Positions 45,505-53,388 of a stretch of 64,000 nucleotides of DNA are shown one piece after another. The notes beneath the pieces are model-generated. The model was not told the origin of the DNA and did not search any database. It saw only the letters and a program-made list of their open reading frames with translations. The stretch comes from Trichloromonas sp034006665. Its GTDB lineage: Bacteria > Desulfobacterota > Desulfuromonadia > Desulfuromonadales > Trichloromonadaceae. Within the stretch, counting starts at the first letter, position 1. Each line of letters starts with the position of its first letter. The translations under genes were made by a program, and so were the position numbers. The DNA is taken from the NCBI RefSeq assembly GCF_034006665.1, contig NZ_JAVESI010000002.1, positions 62,001-126,000 on the forward strand, given 5' to 3'.

Positions 45505-47466
45505 ATGGCAGACAAGCTCATTTCGCAAGATCCCCGTAAAATCATCCTGGTCGGCAATCCCAATGTCGGCAAGAGTGTGCTCTTCAATTCCCTGACCGGC
45601 GCCTATACTACGGTCTCCAACTATCCCGGCACCTCGGTCGAGGTTTCTCGCGGGCACTGCGACGTCGACGGCGAACGTTACGAGGTTCTCGATACCCCCG
45701 GCATGTATGCCCTGTTGCCCATCACCGAGGAGGAGAGGGTGGCGCGCACCATCCTCCTGGAGGAAGATCCTCTGGTGGTCGTGCATGTGCTGGCGGCGCG
45801 CAACATCGAGCGCATGCTGCCCATGACGTTGCAACTGATCGAGGCGGGATTGCCGGTGATTCTGGTGGTCAATATCCTCGACGAAGCCGAGAGTGTCGGC
45901 ATGGTCATCGACCTGCCCCTGTTGCAGGAAAAACTTGGGATTCCCGTGGTCGGCGCGGCTTTAGGTCGGCGCCGGGGGTTGGCGGAAATCTGTGCCGCCA
46001 TCGCCGCTTTCGATCCCTTGCACCGCGCGCATTTCGCCTATGCCGCCGACCTGGAGCGGGATATTGCCCGGATCACCAGCCTGCTGCACGGCGACTACCG
46101 CCTCGACCGGCGCGCCCTGGCGCTTCTGCTGTTGCAAAAGGACGACGAGATTCATCAGCGGGTGCTGTCCGCCGAAGCTGAGCGACGGGAAGCCATCGAG
46201 GCTGAGGTCAAGGCCATCGTCTTCGAGCGCCGCGTCGATTTGCATCTGCGCATCAGTCTGGAACGCAAACGGGTCTGCAAGGGGTTGCTCGACGGTGTGA
46301 TCAGCCAGCGCCAGGGGGGCGGACCGACTTTTTCCGAGCGCCTCTCCGGTTGGACCATGAACCCTTGGTCCGGCGTGCCGCTGCTCCTAGCGGTTCTCTA
46401 TTTCGGTCTCTACCAGTTTGTCGGCGGTTTCGGCGCCGGCACCATCGTCGATCTTTTCGAGGGGCATCTCTTCGAGGAAATCATTAATCCCTGGGTGATC
46501 GGCCTCGGCGAGCGCTATCTATCCTGGAATTGGCTGTACGAACTGCTGGTGGGGGAGTACGGCATTTTTACCCTCGGTGTGCGCTATGCCGTCGCCATCG
46601 TCCTGCCTATTGTCGGCACCTTTTTTATCGCCTTTTCGGTCATCGAGGATACCGGCTACTTCCCCCGGCTGGCGATGCTGGTTGATCGTCTCTTTAAACG
46701 CATCGGCCTCAACGGCCGGGCGGTCATTCCTCTGGTGCTTGGTTTCGGTTGCGATACCATGGCGACCATCGTCACCCGGACCCTGGAAACGGTGCGCGAG
46801 CGCATCATCGCCACCATGCTGCTCGCCCTGGCGATCCCGTGCAGCGCCCAACTTGGCGTCATCCTCGGCCTCCTTTCCGAGGTGCCGGGGTCGCTGCTGG
46901 TCTGGGCGCTGACCCTGGCGGCGGTCTTTCTCTTCATTGGTTTTCTCTCGGCACATCTGGTGCCGGGGGAGCGGCCGATGTTTTACATGGAAATCCCTCC
47001 TCTGCGCATGCCTCAGCCGCGCAACGTGCTGGTCAAGACGCTGACCCGTATGCAGTGGTATTTTCTGGAGATATTCCCCCTTTTCATTCTCGCCTCGGTG
47101 CTGCTCTGGGCCGGAAAGATGACCGGCGCCCTCGACTGGCTGGTTCGGGTCATGTCCCCGGCGATGCTGGCTTTGGGCCTGCCGACGGAGGTCTCCGCCG
47201 CTTTCATCTTTGGTTTCTTCCGCCGCGATTTCGGCGCTGCCGGTCTCTATGATCTGCAGACCGCCGGGCTGCTCACTCCCGTACAACTCACCGTGGCGGC
47301 CGTGACCCTGACCCTTTTTGTCCCTTGCGTTGCCCAGTTTCTGGTCATGTTCAAGGAGCGCGGCGGCAAGGTTGCCTGCAGTATCTTCGTCTTCGTCACC
47401 CTGCTCGCTTTTTCCGTCGGCTGGGGACTTAACCAATTGCTCTTCTTGACCGGAGTGCTCTCATGA
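45505..47466 (+). CDS. feoB: ferrous iron transporter FeoB
   Basis: 653 residues from ATG 45505. G-protein domain: G1 GNPNVGKS, switch region YTTVSNYPGTSVEV, G3 DTPG and G4 NILD. The membrane part has two Gate motifs, IEDTGYFPRLAMLVDRLFK with GFGCDTMATIVTRTL (core Cys) and LPTEVSAAFIFGFFRRDFGA, and a second Cys motif LFVPCVAQF. Somewhat short for the family (700-770), with a compact linker. Imports Fe2+ at the inner membrane. No separate feoA; a FeoA domain is fused to the regulator two genes on. The next gene overlaps its stop (ATGA). Confidence 0.94.
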   Translation: MADKLISQDPRKIILVGNPNVGKSVLFNSLTGAYTTVSNYPGTSVEVSRGHCDVDGERYEVLDTPGMYALLPITEEERVARTILLEEDPLVVVHVLAARNIERMLPMTLQLIEAGLPVILVVNILDEAESVGMVIDLPLLQEKLGIPVVGAALGRRRGLAEICAAIAAFDPLHRAHFAYAADLERDIARITSLLHGDYRLDRRALALLLLQKDDEIHQRVLSAEAERREAIEAEVKAIVFERRVDLHLRISLERKRVCKGLLDGVISQRQGGGPTFSERLSGWTMNPWSGVPLLLAVLYFGLYQFVGGFGAGTIVDLFEGHLFEEIINPWVIGLGERYLSWNWLYELLVGEYGIFTLGVRYAVAIVLPIVGTFFIAFSVIEDTGYFPRLAMLVDRLFKRIGLNGRAVIPLVLGFGCDTMATIVTRTLETVRERIIATMLLALAIPCSAQLGVILGLLSEVPGSLLVWALTLAAVFLFIGFLSAHLVPGERPMFYMEIPPLRMPQPRNVLVKTLTRMQWYFLEIFPLFILASVLLWAGKMTGALDWLVRVMSPAMLALGLPTEVSAAFIFGFFRRDFGAAGLYDLQTAGLLTPVQLTVAAVTLTLFVPCVAQFLVMFKERGGKVACSIFVFVTLLAFSVGWGLNQLLFLTGVLS

Positions 47467-47660
47467 AATGCGGATTTTGCGGCCGGGAGATTCCCGCCGA
47501 CTACGTTCAAAAGTCCTGCGGGCTGTGCAAGGGGGGCTGCCGTAAGTTACACTGTCCCTATTGCGGCCATGAAAATCCTGTGACTCCCGCCTATCTGCGT
47601 CGTCTGGCGGAGAAGAAAGAGTCTGTAAGCCAAACTCACACCGAGGATGACCATTCATGA
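47463..47660 (+). CDS. 65-residue Cys-rich zinc-ribbon-like protein in the feo operon
   Basis: 65 residues with seven Cys in the first 34 (C3, C6, C19, C22, C26, C31, C34) plus H30 and H36: CGFC, CGLC, then C26 and HCPYCGH. That can form one or two metal sites, either a zinc ribbon or an iron-sulfur site. The charged C-terminal tail has no known fold. Overlaps feoB by 4 bp and the DtxR gene by 4 bp, so it is firmly part of the operon and its stoichiometry is coupled to both. No family recognised with certainty; an FeoC-like accessory role is inference. Confidence 0.75.
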   Translation: MKCGFCGREIPADYVQKSCGLCKGGCRKLHCPYCGHENPVTPAYLRRLAEKKESVSQTHTEDDHS

Positions 47661-48304
47661 ACCTGTCGGACAAAGCCGAGGATATTCTGGAGGCCCTGTG
47701 GATTGCCACGGAAGAGGAGGGGGATAACTCCGCCCATCTCAGCGCTCTGGGGGTTGGTCCCGAGGATGAGGCCCTGCGTGAACTCGACCGCCTCGCCTAT
47801 ATCGAGGTGAAAGGGGAGCGGGTTTACCTGCGCCAGGAAGGCTGGCCCGAAGCGCGCATGACCGTGCGCCGCCATCGCCTGGCGGAGCGGCTGCTGATGG
47901 ATGTTCTCGACCTCAAAGGCTCTTCCGGCGACGAGCGGGCCTGTGAGTTTGAGCATCTGTTGCGCCTTGGCGTCGATACCAAGCTCTGCACCCTGCTTAA
48001 CCACCCCACCACCTGCCCGCACGGCAAGCCGATTCCTCCCGGCGAGTGCTGCGAGGAGGCCCGCTTGCGGGGGGAGACCGGAGTTGTCGCTCTCACCGAA
48101 CTCAAGGCCGGAGGCACGGGGGAGATCGCCTATCTCTCCACCAGCGATCCGAAAAAGATGCAGAAGCTGATGAGCATGGGGGTGCTTCCCGGCAATACCC
48201 TGCAACTTAGCCGCACCTATCCGACCTTCATCTTCAAGGTCGGCCATTCGGAGTTCGCCGTCGATCAGGAACTGGCGCGGGAAATCTTCGTGCGCAAGGG
48301 GTGA
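47657..48304 (+). CDS. DtxR/IdeR-family iron regulator with C-terminal FeoA (SH3-like) domain
   Basis: 215 residues. N-terminal winged helix (KAEDILEALWIATEEE, LDRLAYIEVKGERVYL). Metal-binding and dimerisation domain: VRRHRLAERLLMDVL, DERACEFEHLLRLGVD and NHPTTCPHGKPIPPGECC, matching IdeR positions (R-H-R-x-x-E, C-E-x-E-H, CPHG-x-PIP). The C-terminus (about 140-215) is a FeoA/SH3-like domain: LSTSDPKKMQKLMSMGVLPG. Overlaps the Cys-rich gene by 4 bp. Senses Fe2+ or Mn2+. Together with the upstream Fur gene this operon encodes two iron sensors. Confidence 0.88.
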   Translation: MNLSDKAEDILEALWIATEEEGDNSAHLSALGVGPEDEALRELDRLAYIEVKGERVYLRQEGWPEARMTVRRHRLAERLLMDVLDLKGSSGDERACEFEHLLRLGVDTKLCTLLNHPTTCPHGKPIPPGECCEEARLRGETGVVALTELKAGGTGEIAYLSTSDPKKMQKLMSMGVLPGNTLQLSRTYPTFIFKVGHSEFAVDQELAREIFVRKG

Positions 48305-48392
48305 TGGTATGGAGGTTGAAATCCCCTCCGGTCTTCCTTTGTCCAGGGGGGTCTTTTGAACCAATTGATCGATTTTCACGAAAGGAACGCCG

Positions 48393-48905
48393 ATGAGCGC
48401 ATCCAATCCCCTCGTCCAGATCGACACTTCCCTGGGCGAGATCGTCCTCGAACTCTTTACCGAGCAGGCGCCGGTCACCGTCGAAAACTTCATCACCTAC
48501 GCCAAGGCCGGCCATTATGACGGCACCATCTTCCACCGCGTCATCAAGGGTTTCATGATCCAGGGAGGCGGCTACACTTCGGGGATGGAGGAAAAGCCGA
48601 CCCGGCCTCCCATCGTCAACGAGGCCCGCAACAAGCTCAAGAACAAGACCGGCACCGTCGCCATGGCGCGCACGGCGGAAGTCGACAGTGCCGCCGCCCA
48701 GTTTTTCATCAACACCGAGAACAACAAGTTTCTCGACAACACCGGTACCAGCGAGCAGGATTTCGGCTACTGTGTCTTCGGCCAAGTGGTTGACGGCATG
48801 AAAGTGGTCTACACCATCGAACAGCAGGCCACAACCAAAGTCGCCGGGCACGACGACGTACCCAAGGAAGCGATCGTCATCAACCACGTCGAAGTGCTGG
48901 ATTAA
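48393..48905 (+). CDS. cyclophilin-type peptidyl-prolyl cis-trans isomerase
   Basis: 170 residues, cytoplasmic (no signal peptide), PpiB size. Landmarks: VENFITYAKAGHYDGTIFHR with the catalytic Arg, FMIQGGGYTSGM, GTVAMARTAEVDSAAAQFFI and FGYCVFGQVVDGMKVV. Assists protein folding at proline bonds. 88 bp after the DtxR gene, and followed by its own terminator. Confidence 0.93.
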   Translation: MSASNPLVQIDTSLGEIVLELFTEQAPVTVENFITYAKAGHYDGTIFHRVIKGFMIQGGGYTSGMEEKPTRPPIVNEARNKLKNKTGTVAMARTAEVDSAAAQFFINTENNKFLDNTGTSEQDFGYCVFGQVVDGMKVVYTIEQQATTKVAGHDDVPKEAIVINHVEVLD

Positions 48906-48939
48906 GATTTGGATTGAAGTCCGATGTGGGATAAACCCG

Positions 48940-48985
48940 AAGCCGCTTGCGGATGAAAGTTTTGCAAACGGCTTTATTCATTTTT
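48940..48985 (+). terminator. intrinsic terminator after the isomerase gene
   Basis: AAGCCG-C-TTGC (48940-48950) pairs with GCAA-A-CGGCTT (48964-48974), one internal mismatch, followed by TATTCATTTTTC. Confidence 0.7.
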
Positions 48986-49140
48986 CGGGCTGTTGGGGGT
49001 GACGAAGAAGCTTCATGGACAGGCGTAGAAAATGATCAAACGCTTCTCTCCCGAAAATCTGGAACTTGACGCAACGCAGGGCGCTTCGGAAATCAGCTCC
49101 AAACACCTTTACCCCCCAGTAAAAAGGTTCATCAAGGGAT

Positions 49141-49181
49141 AAAAACGCGCGGTTTCACCATGGGGTGAGGGGCGCATTTTT
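49141..49181. terminator. nested palindrome at the 3' end of the AspT-like gene
   Basis: AAAAACGCGC at the left and GCGCATTTTTT at the right pair with one mismatch; an inner CACC/GGTG stem is present. T-runs on both strands make it a likely bidirectional terminator, mainly for the minus-strand transporter gene. Confidence 0.55.
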
Positions 49182-50782
49182 TATGCCGGCAGGATCAGCA
49201 GCAGAACCTTGACCGCGAGGATCTTGCCGATGAGCGCCACCGGATAGACAGTGGCGTAGGCGGCGGCGGCGTAAGGGGTGGCGGAGAGGGCGTTGGCGGA
49301 GGCGAGGCCCGAGGCGCTGGTCATGCCGCCGACCAAGGTGCCGAGGAGGCGCAGCAGACAGATGCGCAGGACGAACGTCCCGACCAGGGCGGCGAGGAGG
49401 ACCGGCAGCAAGGTGACGAGCATGCCGGAGACGAGCAGCGGCCAGCCCCGCTCCTGCAAGGTGGCGACGAAGGTGACGCCGGCTGAGGTGCCGACCGCCG
49501 CCATGAAGAGGGCCAGACCGAGATCGCGGATCAGCCGGTTGCCGGCGGCGGGAATGTCCCAGATCAGCGGTCCGGTCTGGTAGCGGGCGCCGAGAATAAG
49601 CCCGGTCAGCAGAGTCCCGCCGGTGGTGCCGAGCTTGAGCGGTCCGACCAGCGGCAGAGGCAGGGTCAGATTGCCGAGGAGCAGGCCGATTAATAATCCC
49701 ACCAGAATCGGCAGCAGGCTGATATCGTAGGTCGCCTTGAGGTCGTTGCCGAGCATGCGGCTGATGTTGCGCATGGCCCTTTCATCCCCTACGAAATGGA
49801 GTACGTCGCCGAGGTGCAGGCGGGTGTTGGCGTCGGCTGGCAGGTCCATGCCGTTCCGGGTGATGCGCGCCACCTGCACGTTGAAGTTTTCCCGGAAGTT
49901 GAAGAAACCGAGGGTGCTGCCGGCGAACTGACGCTTGGAGAGGACGATACTCTTTTTCCCCAGCATGCGCTCGAAGGCGATCTGTCGATCCACCGGTTTG
50001 CCGATGTAAAGTTGGACCTTCTCCAGATCGGCGGGACGTCCCACCACCCGCAGCTGATCCCCTTCCTCCAGGATCGTATCGGCTCCCACCAGAACCGGCT
50101 CGTCGGCGCCCTTGGCGAGGAGGCGGGTGATGGTCACCGGGGCGATGCTTTTGAGAAAGATGTCGGCGACGCGTTTACCGAAAAGGTTGGGGTTGCTCAC
50201 CTCGATGTGCATGGAAGTGATCGGCGGGTTTTCTTCCGCCAGTTCCCGGGCAAGACGCTCTTCCTCGGCGCGGATATCGGCTCGGAGCAGGCGCGGCAGC
50301 AGTTTGATCAGGACCGCCATGCCGATAACGCCGAAGCCGTAGGTTACGCCGTAGGCGGCGGGGGCCTGTGCGTGACCGACGACCTCCACCGCCGCTGCCA
50401 GGGATGGGGTGCTGGTCATGGCACCGGAAAGGAGGCCGGCACCGGTGCCGGCGTCGAAACCGAAGAGCACGCAGCAGGCCCAGGCGACCAGAGTGCCGGC
50501 TGTGGCGATCAGCAGCACGGCGAGGGTCATGGGGATGCCGTGGCTACGAAAGGAGCTGGCGAAGCCGGGACCGGCCTGTAGGCCGACAGCGTAGATGAAG
50601 AGGGCGAGGCCGATGGTCTGTACCCCTTCCGGAACGATCAGGCCGAAGTGGCCGAAGGCCAGGGCGACGAAAATGATCCCCGAAGGGCCAAGAGAGAGAT
50701 TCCACAGCCGGACCTTGCCCAGCAGTTCGCCGAGGACGATGATCGTAATCAGGATGACGATGGGGTTTTGCAGCAGGGACAT
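49181..50782 (-). CDS. AspT/YbjL/YidE-family putative antiporter with two TrkA-C domains
   Basis: 533 residues. Two repeats of about five transmembrane helices flank a cytoplasmic centre (about 185-350). Family signature GLQAGPGFASSF in the first half and AAVGTSAGVTFVATL in the second; GAMTSTPSLAAAVE and GGMTSASGLASANA are the matching pore motifs. The centre holds two RCK C-terminal (TrkA-C) domains (LRVVGRPADLEKVQLYIGKP, LHFVGDERAMRNISRMLG), typical ligand-gating modules. AspT exchanges aspartate for alanine; substrate here unknown. A heptad repeat array lies immediately upstream of its start. Confidence 0.85.
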   Translation of the reverse strand: MSLLQNPIVILITIIVLGELLGKVRLWNLSLGPSGIIFVALAFGHFGLIVPEGVQTIGLALFIYAVGLQAGPGFASSFRSHGIPMTLAVLLIATAGTLVAWACCVLFGFDAGTGAGLLSGAMTSTPSLAAAVEVVGHAQAPAAYGVTYGFGVIGMAVLIKLLPRLLRADIRAEEERLARELAEENPPITSMHIEVSNPNLFGKRVADIFLKSIAPVTITRLLAKGADEPVLVGADTILEEGDQLRVVGRPADLEKVQLYIGKPVDRQIAFERMLGKKSIVLSKRQFAGSTLGFFNFRENFNVQVARITRNGMDLPADANTRLHLGDVLHFVGDERAMRNISRMLGNDLKATYDISLLPILVGLLIGLLLGNLTLPLPLVGPLKLGTTGGTLLTGLILGARYQTGPLIWDIPAAGNRLIRDLGLALFMAAVGTSAGVTFVATLQERGWPLLVSGMLVTLLPVLLAALVGTFVLRICLLRLLGTLVGGMTSASGLASANALSATPYAAAAYATVYPVALIGKILAVKVLLLILPA

Positions 50783-50791
50783 GGGGAGGCA

Positions 50792-50819
50792 GACTGAAGG
50801 CTGAAGGTGGAAGGCTCAA
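50792..50819. repeat. heptanucleotide tandem repeat, 4 units
   Basis: GACTGAA-GGCTGAA-GGTGGAA-GGCTCAA, directly upstream of the AspT-like start codon (minus strand), so in its 5' leader. The units match the array at 42500. Confidence 0.7.
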
Positions 50820-51027
50820 GGATTGGATTAAGGTTTAGCCCATGACTTTGCTAAAGTCCAGCGGATTTCCCTTTTGCTGTTGGACGGAAAGGGCGGCCGG
50901 GGCGGGCAAAAAAGGTTTGACTTCTCCCCATGCACCTCTTTATTATTGGCAACCGTTTGAAAAACCTGTCTTTTTTTGTTTATTCAACAGGAATCCCATT
51001 TAGTCCGGCTAAAGGAGATGAACAGGC

Positions 51028-52116
51028 ATGGCAAAGACGTACAAAGTAGCGGTTCTTCCCGGCGACGGCATCGGCCCCGAGGTGATGGCCGAGGCGTTGA
51101 AGGTGTTGGATGTTATTGAAAAGAAGTTTGACGTGAAATTCGCGCGTACCTTCGCCAACGTCGGCGGCGCCGGCATCGACCTTGAGGGCATGGCCCTGCC
51201 CCAGACCACGATCGATATCTGCAAGGCTTCCGACGCCATCCTTTTCGGCTCGGTCGGCGGTCCCAAGTGGGAAAGCTTGCCCCCCGACGAGCAGCCGGAG
51301 CGCGGTGCCCTCTTGCCACTGCGGAAAATCTTCGGTCTTTACGCCAACCTGCGTCCGGCCATCATCTTCCCGGCCCTGACCGGCGCGTCGAGTCTCAAGG
51401 AAGAGGTCATCGCCGGCGGCTTCAACGTGCTGGTGGTGCGGGAGCTCACCGGCGGCATCTACTTCTCCCAACCCAAGGGGATCGAAGGGGAGGGGGATGC
51501 GCGGATCGGTGTCGACACCATGCGTTACAGCGTGCCGGAGATCGAGCGCATTGCCCATGTCGGTTTCCAGGCGGCGCAAAAACGCGGCAAGAAGCTCTGC
51601 TCCATCGACAAGGCCAACGTACTCTCGACCTCGGTGCTCTGGCGCGAGGTGGTCACCCGCATCGGTAAGGAGTACCCCGACGTCCAGCTCTCTCACATGT
51701 ACGTCGATAACGGTGCCATGCAACTGGTGCGCTGGCCCAAGCAGTTCGACGTGCTGCTCTGCGAAAACATGTTCGGCGACATCCTTTCCGACGAGGCCGC
51801 CATGCTCACCGGTTCCCTCGGCATGCTCCCTTCGGCCTCCCTGGCCGAAGGCACTTTCGGCATGTACGAGCCCTCCGGCGGCAGTGCCCCGGATATCGCC
51901 GGCCAGGGCATAGCCAATCCCATCGCCCAGATCCTGTCGGCGTCGATGATGCTGCGCTATTCCTTCGGTATGAACGATGCCGCCGACGCTATCGACGCGG
52001 CGGTGGAGAAGACCTTAAACCAGGGCTATCGCACCGGCGATATCTTCCAGAACAAGCCGGGCGAGAAAAAGGTCAATACCATGGAGATTGGCGCGGCCAT
52101 CATCGCCAATCTTTAG
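51028..52116 (+). CDS. leuB: 3-isopropylmalate dehydrogenase
   Basis: 362 residues, start ATG 51028 with AAAGGAGATG upstream. Landmarks: LPGDGIGPEVMAEALKVLD, GSVGGPKWESLPPDEQPERG (LeuB-specific substrate loop), VVRELTGGIYFSQPKG with the catalytic Tyr region, IDKANVLSTSVLWREV with catalytic Lys, and MFGDILSDEAAMLTGSLGML (metal Asp). NAD-binding EPSGGSAPDIAGQGIANP. Third step of leucine synthesis. Single gene here, not next to leuCD. Confidence 0.96.
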   Translation: MAKTYKVAVLPGDGIGPEVMAEALKVLDVIEKKFDVKFARTFANVGGAGIDLEGMALPQTTIDICKASDAILFGSVGGPKWESLPPDEQPERGALLPLRKIFGLYANLRPAIIFPALTGASSLKEEVIAGGFNVLVVRELTGGIYFSQPKGIEGEGDARIGVDTMRYSVPEIERIAHVGFQAAQKRGKKLCSIDKANVLSTSVLWREVVTRIGKEYPDVQLSHMYVDNGAMQLVRWPKQFDVLLCENMFGDILSDEAAMLTGSLGMLPSASLAEGTFGMYEPSGGSAPDIAGQGIANPIAQILSASMMLRYSFGMNDAADAIDAAVEKTLNQGYRTGDIFQNKPGEKKVNTMEIGAAIIANL

Positions 52117-52118
52117 GA

Positions 52119-52236
52119 CTGATGAAAAACGCCCATCTGCGGTGTTGCCCTCATCCTCGTCGCTGCGACGCACCTGCTAGGTACGTCTTACCCCTCGCAT
52201 TTCGGGCGCCTTGCACCTGGGCATTTTTGATCAGCC
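52119..52236. repeat. 118-bp intergenic palindromic element, copy 2
   Basis: Outer arms CTGATGAAAAACGCCCA (52119-52135) and TGGGCATTTTTGATCAG (52220-52236) pair with few mismatches; the centre holds an inner stem ACGCACC/GGTACGT. A related copy is at 44811. Placed right behind leuB, with T-rich ends, it could also terminate that transcript. Confidence 0.6.
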
Positions 52237-52287
52237 TGGTATCCGAAGGTTTTTCAGCATTCTGCTGATTGCCACAGTCATAGAGAC

Positions 52288-52329
52288 AAGGCACGGGGAA
52301 TCGCGGTTCTCCGTGCCTTCATGTTTTTT
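52288..52329 (+). terminator. terminator or attenuator in the usg leader
   Basis: 13-bp stem (AAGGCACGG-GGAA with TTCT-CCGTGCCTT, one G-T pair), 6-base loop, then CATGTTTTTT. It ends only 33 bp before the next start codon, so it either terminates leuB read-through or attenuates the downstream operon. Confidence 0.65.
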
Positions 52330-52362
52330 CATCCCCGAAGAAATCCAGGGAGTTTCAAATCC

Positions 52363-53385
52363 ATGTCCAAAGAATTTAATGTCGCTGTGGTCGGTGCCAC
52401 CGGCCTTGTCGGTCGGCAGTTGCTCGAAATTCTTGAAGAGCGTGAGTTTCCTGTCGGGGAAGCACGGTTTCTGGCCTCGGATAAGTCGGAGGGCGAGTTT
52501 CTCGACTTCCGTGGCGACGCGCTACTGGTGCAATGTCTCGACGAAGAGGCCTTCACCGGCATCAATCTCGTTTTTTTCTGCGCTCCGGCCGCCGTCAGCG
52601 CCCGTTTCGGTCCCGTTGCCGCCCGCGCCGGAGCGGTCTGTATCGATCTCACCGACGCTTGGCGCCACGATGCCGATGTGCCGCTGCTGCTGCCGGAGGT
52701 CAATCCCCAGGAAATCGCTCAGGCCCGGGGGAAGAAAATCATTGCTATCCCCGGCGCGGCGGCGGTCGCCCTAGCCCTGGTCCTCAAACCGCTCCACGAT
52801 CTCAGCCCCCTGAGGCGGCTTGTGGTGACCAGTCTGCAAGCGGTCTCCGGGTCTGGTCAGTCCGGGATGGACGAACTCCGGGTGCAGTGCGGCGAACTTC
52901 TTAACGGCCGGCCCTGCGAGGCCAAGGTTTTTCCTCGGCAGATCGCTTTCAACTGCCTGCCGCAAACCGGCTCCTTCGCTGCCGACGGGGTGGATAACGA
53001 AGAGGCGGCGATGATTGCCGATTTGCGGCGCCTCTTCGATTTTCCCGAGCTGAAGATCAGCGTGACGACGGTGCGAATGCCGGTCTTCTATGGTCATAGC
53101 GCGGCAGTGAATGTCGAGGCGCAAGGGGCGCTCGATCCCAATCAGGCTCGCGCGGCCCTGACCGTGGCCCCTGGGGTCGAATTGGTGGACGATCCGACCG
53201 CCGGGGATTATCCCACGCCCCTCGATGCTGCCGGCCGGGACGAGGTGCAGGTCGGGCGTTTACGCGCCGATGCATCGCGCGCGGGCGGGCTCGATCTTTG
53301 GCTGGCGGCGGATAATCTGCGAACCGGGGCAGCTTTGCCGGCGGTACGGCTCGCTGAGCTACTGCTTTTAGGGAGTGAGGAATGA
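52363..53385 (+). CDS. usg: Usg-1-type aspartate-semialdehyde dehydrogenase paralogue lacking the catalytic Cys
   Basis: 340 residues. NADP-binding N-terminus VAVVGATGLVGRQLLEILE; substrate-domain segments LQAVSGSGQSGMDEL and TVRMPVFYGHSAAVN with the catalytic-type His at 245. The active-site motif N-C-S/T of aspartate-semialdehyde dehydrogenase is replaced by GAAA at 131-134 (DNA GGCGCGGCGGCG), so A132 stands where the nucleophilic Cys should be. This matches E. coli Usg-1, an inactive-looking paralogue also encoded just before truA. A true Asd is expected elsewhere in the genome. Followed by ecfT (3 bp) and truA. Confidence 0.8.
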   Translation: MSKEFNVAVVGATGLVGRQLLEILEEREFPVGEARFLASDKSEGEFLDFRGDALLVQCLDEEAFTGINLVFFCAPAAVSARFGPVAARAGAVCIDLTDAWRHDADVPLLLPEVNPQEIAQARGKKIIAIPGAAAVALALVLKPLHDLSPLRRLVVTSLQAVSGSGQSGMDELRVQCGELLNGRPCEAKVFPRQIAFNCLPQTGSFAADGVDNEEAAMIADLRRLFDFPELKISVTTVRMPVFYGHSAAVNVEAQGALDPNQARAALTVAPGVELVDDPTAGDYPTPLDAAGRDEVQVGRLRADASRAGGLDLWLAADNLRTGAALPAVRLAELLLLGSEE

Positions 53386-53388
53386 GGA

